DNA of 18,745 bases from Clostridiales bacterium (GTDB taxonomy: Bacteria > Bacillota > Clostridia > Lachnospirales > Anaerotignaceae). The stretch is from positions 1 to 18,745 of the forward strand of contig JAGZLR010000039.1 of the NCBI GenBank assembly GCA_018364635.1. Direction: 5' to 3'. Shown piece by piece: positions 13,468 through 18,745 of the stretch; the first letter of the stretch is position 1, and every line of letters starts with the position of its first letter. A program made the translations under genes and the position numbers. Under the pieces are notes generated by a model, which worked only from the letters and a program-made list of their open reading frames with translations, was not told where the DNA came from and searched no databases.

Positions 13468-14385
13468 TTACTGCACAGTAATAGTATTTGTATTTGGGTC
13501 AAAAGAAATTCTGTTTTCACTAATACCAAAAGCAAAACATAAATCTTTCAACGTAATAGAAGCTTTTCCGTCAATCAGCTCTGCTGGCTGATCCAAATAA
13601 ACTTCTACTCCATCAACAATCATTAAATCGCTTCCTATCTGAATTTGAGCCATACGGCTTCCCATCTGAATTGTCACTTTCTGTGTTTCATCATCCCATA
13701 TAATTTGGCTTTTAGGAGCAAATGCCTGCGTCACATCTCTTACAGGTACCATCGTATCCACAGCCTCCTCCAAAGAAACAATACCTGCCACCTCTGGCAC
13801 AATAATAACTGGTTGGTCTGGATGCAAGGAAGAATCACTCAAATGTTTATCATCAGGTACTGATACCATAACAAAATTTTTTAATAATGTCATACTTTCT
13901 ACCGAAAATTTGTCTTCTGTATCCCCATATACCTCACCATAAATATTGTTTTTAAAAGTATCATCTTCTTTTGTAATCACCTTAAGCTGATAATTCCCTT
14001 CAGGAAGAGCTTCACTATTAAACAATCTTAAATTAGAAAGGCGGATCTCTGAAGGCTCTGAGCTGTCTTTTTCTATGGCAATTGATATAATGTCATCTTG
14101 AACTTCCACTTTTCCTAATCGCACATCTCCAGCAATTACTTCCGCTTTCAGGTCTTCTTCAAAAGTTAAATATTCACCCTGCAAGTAGAGAACTTTGTCC
14201 TCCATAAGCGCTCCAGCCAAACCTTCTTTTATAACAATATCTCCAATTAATGCCCCCCGAGTACCTATGGTGACAACATTTGGGTCCGTTACAATTTGGA
14301 CTGCCGCACTTGCACCAAAAACAGCTATAGATGTCAATGCAACAGAACACATAATAGTCATCATAGCAACAATTTTTTTAAGCAT
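13468..14385 (-). CDS. Exported protein with copper amine oxidase N-like (stalk) domain (305 aa)
   Basis: An N-terminal signal peptide is clear: MLKK, a hydrophobic core (IVAMMTIMCSVALTSIAVFG) and a likely cleavage near ASA at about residues 25-27. The middle (30-190) is predicted beta-rich and has no motif I can name. The last 95 residues show the copper-amine-oxidase N-terminal-like repeat: MVPVRDVTQAFAPKSQIIWD, then TQKVTIQMGSRMAQIQIGS and ITLKDLCFAFGI, ending in FDPNTNTITVQ. In Firmicutes this module is a non-enzymatic cell-surface domain; it does not imply amine oxidase activity. GAGAGG at 14393-14398 is 7-8 bases before the ATG. It follows the nitroreductase gene by 66 bp and may be cotranscribed. 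Confidence 0.85.
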   Translation of the reverse strand: MLKKIVAMMTIMCSVALTSIAVFGASAAVQIVTDPNVVTIGTRGALIGDIVIKEGLAGALMEDKVLYLQGEYLTFEEDLKAEVIAGDVRLGKVEVQDDIISIAIEKDSSEPSEIRLSNLRLFNSEALPEGNYQLKVITKEDDTFKNNIYGEVYGDTEDKFSVESMTLLKNFVMVSVPDDKHLSDSSLHPDQPVIIVPEVAGIVSLEEAVDTMVPVRDVTQAFAPKSQIIWDDETQKVTIQMGSRMAQIQIGSDLMIVDGVEVYLDQPAELIDGKASITLKDLCFAFGISENRISFDPNTNTITVQ

Positions 14386-14451
14386 ATGGATACCTCTCTT
14401 TCTTTTTCTTCCATTCTACTGTTATCATTGGATGAATGCAAGAGGTAAAAG

Positions 14452-15258
14452 TTAGTAAATAACAATATTAGGCTGTTTTCTTTGAACAGTCCTTTGATAT
14501 TTTATTTCCGGCCACCCTATCAACAGAGCTGTAACAACTGATTCCTCATCTTTCAACTTCAGATATTCCTTAAGATCATTACTAGCCATAGCAGTAAATC
14601 CACTATATAATGCTCCTAATCCCATACTAGCTGCCATCAATTCCATATTTCCTGATGCAATTCCTCCATGGAGTATAGAAGGTGAAATCGTCAATACTAT
14701 CTTAGGCGCATGATAAAACAATGTATCCTCCTGTGGAGATTTTTTATAGCGGACAGCCATCATCTTCCACATTTTTGCATAAAGCACTTCTGCCTTAGAA
14801 AACTTTTCTTTCTCCCCCAAAATCATTTCCGATTTTGCTGCAAGACGTTCCATAGCTAAATCGCGAAATTCTTCCTTTCTATCGGAGATGATAAGATATC
14901 GAACATTTTGACTATTTGCTCCTGTAGGTGCAAAACGTCCTGCTTCAATTATTTCATAAATCATCTGTAAGGGAACATCCCTCTCGTTAAAATGTCTACA
15001 AGACCTACGAAACTTCATCAAATTCAGCAAATTTTCTGGTAATATCTCAAAAGTTTTCTTCTGATATTCTATTGTCTGATCCTCATATCCCTGCATAGTA
15101 ATTGCATGTTGTGGGCATATCGCACCACAATGTCCACATTCAGGACAGGTATTGGCACGAAAAATAGCTTTACCATCTTTTAAACGTATAGAAGAAGTAA
15201 AGCAGTCTGTCACACACCTGCCACAACCTATACATAAAGTTTCATCAATTAAAATCAT
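14452..15258 (-). CDS. Nitroreductase-family protein with N-terminal 2x[4Fe-4S] ferredoxin domain (268 aa)
   Basis: Residues 1-55 are a bacterial ferredoxin domain: the first cluster motif has Cys9, 12, 15 and 19 (CIGCGRCVTDC), the second Cys38, 41, 44 and 48 (CPECGHCGAIC). The rest is an FMN-binding nitroreductase fold with the motif RRSCRHFNERDVP at about 83-95, EAGRFAPTGANSQN at about 106-119, and a GLGALYSGF segment near 216-224. The fusion suggests ferredoxin-type electron transfer to the flavin within one chain, typical of strict anaerobes; the natural substrate cannot be told from sequence. The ATG at 15258 has AGGAGGG at 15266-15272 with a 7-base spacer. A TGATAAAAT extended -10-like site lies at 15278-15286. 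Confidence 0.92.
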   Translation of the reverse strand: MILIDETLCIGCGRCVTDCFTSSIRLKDGKAIFRANTCPECGHCGAICPQHAITMQGYEDQTIEYQKKTFEILPENLLNLMKFRRSCRHFNERDVPLQMIYEIIEAGRFAPTGANSQNVRYLIISDRKEEFRDLAMERLAAKSEMILGEKEKFSKAEVLYAKMWKMMAVRYKKSPQEDTLFYHAPKIVLTISPSILHGGIASGNMELMAASMGLGALYSGFTAMASNDLKEYLKLKDEESVVTALLIGWPEIKYQRTVQRKQPNIVIY

Positions 15259-15316
15259 TTTGCTTCCCTCCTAATTTATTTTATCAAATGCTTTTCTATC
15301 TACATCAACTCGAAAC

Positions 15317-15354
15317 AAAATATAAAAATAGCTTCAGCTGAAAATCTGAAGCTA
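15317..15354 (-). terminator. Rho-independent terminator of the VanW-domain gene
   Basis: TAGCTTCAG (15329-15337) and CTGAAGCTA (15346-15354) form a perfect 9-bp stem with an 8-nt loop, followed on the minus strand by a T-rich tail (TTTTTATATTTTG). It lies immediately after the stop codon at 15363. Confidence 0.85.
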
Positions 15355-15362
15355 ATACGAAA

Positions 15363-16277
15363 TTACTTATATTTACTATAAGTTGTATAATCTGCTTTTC
15401 CATCGATCCTTCTAGTTAAGAGATATCCTCCGTCTTCGGTCTGTACAACATTCACTTTGACATCTCCGATCTCTGGATTTCCATCTGACAAAAATCTAAT
15501 CTTCATTGTCCCATCTTTCATCCATGCATCAATTTTCACCGGTACAGTTAAATCATTTCTAAAACAGAAATCTATACTTCCCCAAGAACATGTAGCATCT
15601 CTACCTGGAGGAAGATATCCAACTTTCGCAGAATGATTCCGACGGGCAGTAATTGTCATATCTGAATAAAGAGCTGCATTAAAAAGAGTAGATGAAACTT
15701 GGCAAATTCCACCACCAATCCCTGTCGTCATTACGCCATCTGAAAGGATACCAGCTTCTTTATAATCATTATCTGAACTTCGTTTACTTAATAAACATTC
15801 ATTGTAAGAGAATGATTCTCCTGGTTTTAAAATCTCTCCATTAATTGCATCAATTGCTAGCTGCATATTATGATTTCTGTTTGCAGCAGAATCTCCTGTT
15901 GTATAGTATGTAATATAGGAAGCTATATCATAATCATAATTTCCTTTCTCTTTGTTTAGCTCTGATACTTCTATTTGCTGCAACGTTTTTTCTTCCTCAG
16001 CTTTTTCTTTTGCTATTGTTTCATCTTTCGCCATCTGAGCTTCTTTTGCGACTATAGCTACCAAAGGGAGCTCTAAGCTATCTTTTGCTTTCACAATTTC
16101 TTGATCTTCCTCATTTGTTTCATAAAATGCTGTCTTTGTTTCCTGTTGTGATTCCATCTCAGACACAACATCCACTTTGGGTTGATATACTTCTGTTGAT
16201 GATGGCACCTGCGCTGTTACTCCGCCAGATCCCAATGTTGTTGAAATAATAAGAGCTTTTAATACATAATCAAGCAT
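15363..16277 (-). CDS. Exported VanW-family protein (304 aa)
   Basis: The N-terminus (MLDYVLKALIISTTLGSGGV, then TAQVPSS) looks like a short signal or membrane segment. Residues 30-110 are acidic and Lys/Glu-rich with a probable coiled coil (AKEAQMAKDETIAKEKAEEE). The VanW domain follows at about 112-260: NHNMQLAIDAINGEILKPGE, SFSYNE, GGGICQVSSTLFNAAL, ARRNHSAKVGYLPPGRDATC and SWGSIDFCFRND. VanW is named from an accessory gene of some vancomycin-resistance clusters but is widespread in Firmicutes surface proteins; its biochemical role is unsettled, and nothing here points to resistance. ATG 16277 is preceded by GGGGGAGG with good spacing. It is a single-gene unit with its own promoter and terminator. 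Confidence 0.92.
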   Translation of the reverse strand: MLDYVLKALIISTTLGSGGVTAQVPSSTEVYQPKVDVVSEMESQQETKTAFYETNEEDQEIVKAKDSLELPLVAIVAKEAQMAKDETIAKEKAEEEKTLQQIEVSELNKEKGNYDYDIASYITYYTTGDSAANRNHNMQLAIDAINGEILKPGESFSYNECLLSKRSSDNDYKEAGILSDGVMTTGIGGGICQVSSTLFNAALYSDMTITARRNHSAKVGYLPPGRDATCSWGSIDFCFRNDLTVPVKIDAWMKDGTMKIRFLSDGNPEIGDVKVNVVQTEDGGYLLTRRIDGKADYTTYSKYK

Positions 16278-16311
16278 AAGCTTCCTCCCCCAATGACTGA
16301 ATATGAATTAA

Positions 16312-16340
16312 ATTATAAAGCAATTTATACACAAAGACAA
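16312..16340 (-). promoter_or_regulatory. Predicted promoter of the VanW-domain gene
   Basis: On the minus strand TTGTCT (16335-16340), a 17-bp spacer and a perfect TATAAT (16312-16317). Transcription would start near 16305, leaving a leader of about 28 nt before the ATG at 16277. Confidence 0.75.
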
Positions 16341-16854
16341 TTAGAATCTCCCGCAAAATACGTCTATTCCTATAAAAATCACAACAATCTTCTCAATTAT
16401 CTCCGTTTCCTTCATAATTATTTTTTAAAGAAATACTTATCTTGTCTAAAAAAACAAATTAATTGTGTGCAAAAAATTGTCTTACAATCAGCAAGCTTTA
16501 TAAAGCGATAGTTTTCTAAAGAAAATTATCAATAAAATATTGAAAATTATTTGTCACTTCAAAATTAGTAATAACTTTATCTCTACAACGATAACAAAAT
16601 GATAGTAGAGAAATACACAAATTTTTTGATATTACCATCGTTTGAATCATCCAAAATATATCTTAGCTACAAAAAATTTTGTCTTCCCTTTTTATACTAA
16701 ATTCACACTCATTTTTACTTCAATTCATCATTTATTCTGTCTTACTGATTTTCTGTTGCCAAAATATCGCCATATCTTTATTATAGAAAATCACCTAGAA
16801 TCAACAACTCATTTTTAATATATAATACATAACATACTGTTACGCTAGAGATTA
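16341..16854. other. AT-rich gene-free stretch
   Basis: I see no gene, RNA or mobile element here. The only structure is a 7-bp inverted repeat, TCTCTAC (16580-16586) and GTAGAGA (16605-16611), without a T run. Open frames here are short, lack ribosome binding sites and have AT-driven composition. Confidence 0.6.
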
Positions 16855-17240
16855 TCACTTACTTTTTCTTTTTATCATGTAGGATTATAAGTTCTTTTGA
16901 TAGTCATTCTTTTCATAAAATTTCTCTGCTGCTGGTTGAGAAGCAAAATATAACATTGTAGTTGTATTATCTCTTGCAAGTTGAAGAAGTTTACTTCCAA
17001 TACCCTGTTTTGATATTACGGAAGAATAACTACCTCTGTAATTGTTCCAAAATAGAACCATCAGAAAGAATACACAAACATCCTACTAATTTTTTTTGGC
17101 ATAGTCTGTTTTGTTCTCAGTGTTTTAGATAATGCCCGCCTTGTTTGCCCCATATCATAATCGCTTCTCCATACTTGATTAATAAAAGAAATAAATATTG
17201 AAACATCAAGATTTTTATCGTCTACTTTGTAGTCCACTAT
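16855..17240 (-). pseudogene. Decayed GNAT-family N-acetyltransferase gene
   Basis: The minus strand can be read, across at least two frameshifts and stops, as a GNAT protein: VDYKVDDKNLDVSIFISFIN, QVWRSDYDMGQTRRALSKTL, then in another frame KLVGCLCILSDG, then FGTITEVVILP, KQGIGSKLLQLARDNTTTML and YFASQPAAEKFYEKNDY. The Q-x-x-G-I-G-S/K acetyl-CoA-binding motif of the family is visible (KQGIGSKLL) and so is the terminal FYEKN-x-Y motif. The initiator appears as ATA or GTG near 17235-17240, and a TAA interrupts the last residues before TGA at 16855. It cannot give a functional product. Confidence 0.85.
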
Positions 17241-17396
17241 TTTCCCTAACTTCCGATTTCTTGTTCTGCTTAATTCCCTGAGCCAATAGCATAATTGCTA
17301 AAATATTGGGGCGCTTTTTACGCTTTTTAATATTCATAATCTCTAAAATTTACGCCTTATTCATAGTTTCCAACCAAGCAGGCATCACTATGGGTA
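17241..17396. other. Short interval between two decayed genes
   Basis: A 41-codon minus-strand frame (17215-17337) reads MNIKKRKKRPNILAIMLLAQ and continues into the GNAT remnant in another frame. It has only a weak AGAG upstream. It may be the debris of a further small gene or may be chance. Confidence 0.25.
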
Positions 17397-17790
17397 TCAC
17401 AAATAAGAGAGAATAAATTCAATATAATTTTTTCGTTTCGTTACTCTTGTTTCCACAATAGTTCCATTTGGATATTGTGTTTCACTATATTTAGAATTTC
17501 CATTATCTTTTTGTACTTTAACTACCCATTGATTAGAATCAGTAACACGTACTTCTAATCTGTCTCCAGACTTATTTAAAATTCCTGGTTACTAACAATC
17601 ACGGAATTATCCTTTTCCCAAATATATCTAATAAGTTTTCATTTATCCTCTTTGTTCGTAAATACAATTTAATAATTTCTATTTCCTCTGCATAATAATC
17701 CTAAAATTTCGCATATGTCCGTTCGTATTTGTTTATAAATCACTTGTCTCCGGTCATGGCATGACCATTACTATCAGCTTTCTTCTCCAT
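17397..17790 (-). pseudogene. Decayed gene of unknown family
   Basis: Minus-strand coding-like segments appear in successive frames: MEKKADSNGHAMTGDK near 17790-17745; YYAEEIEIIKLYLRTKRINE; YIWEKDNSVIVSNQ; and LNKSGDRLEVRVTDSNQWVV, followed by KVQKDNGNSKYSETQYPNGT, ending TGA at 17397. The last segment, about 66 codons open, has normal protein composition. Frame changes and stops at about 17710, 17640 and 17590 mean no intact protein. I do not recognise the family. A 15-nt palindrome (GGTCATG, G, CATGACC) lies at 17752-17766. Confidence 0.5.
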
Positions 17791-17833
17791 CTACACTAAA
17801 AGAATGAAAAGGTTGTGCTACAGCAAATATTTA

Positions 17834-18398
17834 CTAAAGAAATCTTTCTTCTTTATATTCTCGGCTCGTTATTTTCTTGTTAGTGGCTTCTTGCTGTACA
17901 CCACTTCTGATAATCTGCTTGAAAGTTGCCATACTTTCAAGCAGATTATCAGCTTCGTCATCTTACAGTCTACACCTGTTGAGAGAAGATCGGATGTTAT
18001 AACTATCACAGGGTATGGTTCTGTCATGGAAATAAAATAATCCAATTTGGATTTACCATAATCATCCAATCCAGTTATTCTGACACAATAATCTGGATTT
18101 TGTGTTGACATATCCTTATAAGATTGTTAATTGCTATTCTTATGCGTTCTGTATGATCCTCTTTTGCACAAAAAACAATCGTTTTTGCATCCTGTCAGTA
18201 CTTTTCAAATATTCAGTTATTTCTCTTGCAACCTCGTCAATGCGGTCTTGAAGAATAATAGTATAATCGTAGTCTTCTTTATTATTATAAATATGATCTT
18301 CAATCACATTTTTATTTATATATGCCTGCCCCTTATATGGTCTCCAGCCATCTCCAATGTTTGTTGTAATATTTATAAAAATTTTTTCCAGCACATAC
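17834..18398 (-). pseudogene. Decayed fragment of a type I restriction endonuclease R subunit (HsdR)
   Basis: Across three frames the minus strand reads as the helicase C-terminal part of HsdR: DGWRPYKGQAYINKNVIEDH, IYNNKEDYDYTIILQDRIDE, VAREITEYLKSTDRMQK, then KTIVFCAKEDHTERIRIAIN, then MSTQNPDYCVRITGLDDYGK, LDYFISM, YPVIVITSDLLSTGVDCKM, TKLI, and finally MATFKQII. The motifs KTIVFC, YPVIVITSDLLSTGVD and FKQII belong to the motor domain of type I enzymes. At least two frameshifts, the loss of the GRG arginine-finger motif after FKQII, and the absence of the nuclease domain make it inactive. No hsdM or hsdS is present in the window. Confidence 0.85.
17907..17952. repeat. Perfect 20-bp inverted repeat inside the HsdR remnant
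   Basis: CTGATAATCTGCTTGAAAGT (17907-17926) and ACTTTCAAGCAGATTATCAG (17933-17952) are perfect complements separated by TGCCAT. One arm encodes the genuine HsdR segment TFKQII on the minus strand. The other sits where the family should have the residues between KLI and SM-x-x-F, so it looks like an inverse copy. Confidence 0.95.
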
Positions 18399-18433
18399 TA
18401 TATAGACGATTCATTTTATTACTACACAATAAC

Positions 18434-18473
18434 AAAAACACTGTATTTAAACTTTTGTTTAAATACAGTGTTT
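18434..18473 (-). terminator. Terminator of the 5S-tRNA transcript
   Basis: AAACACTGTATTTAAAC (18436-18452) and its exact complement at 18457-18473 make a 17-bp stem with a TTTT loop, followed on the minus strand by TTTTTGTTATTG. It lies just after the tRNA-Lys gene and closes the rRNA operon. Confidence 0.92.
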
Positions 18474-18479
18474 AATGTA

Positions 18480-18552
18480 TGAGTCATCCGGGGCTCGAAC
18501 CCGGGACACCTGGATTAAAAGTCCAGTGCTCTACCAACTGAGCTAATGACCC
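18480..18552 (-). tRNA. tRNA-Lys (anticodon TTT)
   Basis: A 73-nt cloverleaf on the minus strand: acceptor GGGTCAT/ATGACTC (one G-T pair), D arm GCTC-AGTTGGTA-GAGC, anticodon stem CTGGA/TCCAG with loop CTTTTAA, giving anticodon TTT, and T arm CCGGG-TTCGAGC-CCCGG. The discriminator base is A and the CCA end is not encoded. It lies 12 bp after tRNA-Asn in the same transcript. Confidence 0.97.
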
Positions 18553-18564
18553 ACAACTAAAAAG

Positions 18565-18636
18565 CTCCCCGAGTAGGATTCGAACCTACGACCCACCGGT
18601 TAACAGCCGGTTGCTCTACCGCTGAGCTATCGAGGA
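18565..18636 (-). tRNA. tRNA-Asn (anticodon GTT)
   Basis: A 72-nt cloverleaf on the minus strand: acceptor TCCTCGA/TCGGGGA with a T-G pair, D arm GCTC-AGCGGTA-GAGC, anticodon stem ACCGG/CCGGT with loop CTGTTAA, giving anticodon GTT, and T arm GTAGG-TTCGAAT-CCTAC. The discriminator is G and CCA is not encoded. It follows the 5S rRNA gene by about 10 bp. Confidence 0.97.
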
Positions 18637-18645
18637 TTATTAATA

Positions 18646-18745
18646 TCGGCAACCACTTACTTTCCCAGGTAGCTTCCCACCAAGTATCATCAGCCGCTTG
18701 TGTCTTTACCGTCGTGTTCGGCATGGGTACGGGTGTTTCCCACAA
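18646..18745 (-). rRNA. 5S rRNA (3' part; 5' end beyond the window)
   Basis: Minus-strand sequence contains the conserved 5S core: GGGAAACACCCGTACCCATG, CCGAACACGACGGTAAAG, then GCTGATGATACTTGG and the 3' strand GGTTGCCGATA. About 100 nt are present, the last bases of the gene being near 18646. The 5' strand of helix I is outside the window. It is followed by tRNA-Asn and tRNA-Lys, so this is the distal end of an rRNA operon whose 16S and 23S genes lie to the right. Confidence 0.93.

Noticed and set aside
16293..16511. Open frame of 72 codons on the plus strand upstream of the VanW-domain gene
   Set aside because: It covers the VanW promoter in antisense, has no ribosome binding site on its strand, and its Asn/Lys/Tyr-rich composition is what random AT-rich DNA gives.
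17880..17960. Intrinsic terminator at the 20-bp inverted repeat
   Set aside because: There is no T run after either arm, and the repeat lies within HsdR coding remnants.
18557..18745. Open frame of 62 codons on the minus strand at the right edge
   Set aside because: It lies entirely over the 5S rRNA and tRNA-Asn genes.
1..18745. CRISPR array or tandem repeats
   Set aside because: No regularly spaced direct repeats were seen anywhere in the window.

Overview
The window is AT-rich chromosomal DNA from a low-GC Gram-positive anaerobe. I infer a Clostridia, Lachnospiraceae-like bacterium from the strong GGAGG ribosome binding sites, the kdpFABC operon, a single-chain PurL with a fused glutaminase domain, a VanW-domain protein, a YrvL-like protein and tRNA genes lacking an encoded CCA. 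This is a judgement from gene content, not from a search.

Layout, left to right. At 1-4563 on the minus strand lies a K+-uptake operon, read from right to left: a 64-aa membrane protein, kdpF (30 aa), kdpA, kdpB and the N-terminal part of kdpC, which runs off the left edge. A promoter sits between the 64-aa gene and kdpF, and a hairpin leader lies ahead of the 64-aa gene. Next come gap (GAPDH) with its own terminator and promoter, and a 32-aa membrane micro-ORF just upstream of gap. Then comes purL (1256 aa) with terminator and promoter, also on the minus strand. At 10.4-12.5 kb on the plus strand there are two small two-gene units: a YrvL-like membrane protein with a zinc-ribbon protein, and a small membrane protein with an XRE-type regulator. 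The second unit sits behind a promoter overlaid by two inverted repeats, probably its operator.

At 11.4-13.4 kb the space around these genes is filled with eroded coding sequence on the minus strand: an IS200-like transposase tail, a probable site-specific recombinase tail, and unidentified fragments, one with a single in-frame TGA. At 13.4-16.3 kb three intact minus-strand genes follow: an exported protein with a copper-amine-oxidase-N-like (stalk) domain, a ferredoxin-nitroreductase, and an exported VanW-domain protein. From 16.3 to 18.4 kb there is no intact gene. It holds decayed copies of a GNAT acetyltransferase, an unidentified protein and a type I restriction HsdR subunit carrying a perfect 20-bp inverted repeat. 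The right end is the tail of an rRNA operon read leftward: 5S rRNA (cut by the edge), tRNA-Asn(GTT), tRNA-Lys(TTT) and a strong terminator.

The intact genes are mainly housekeeping. I did not find a complete, clearly undescribed multi-gene system. The points most worth a second look are the small proteins beside kdp and gap, the two-dyad operator of the membrane-protein/XRE pair, the kdp leader hairpin, the inverted repeat over the yrvL promoter, and the decayed restriction and mobile-element islands.
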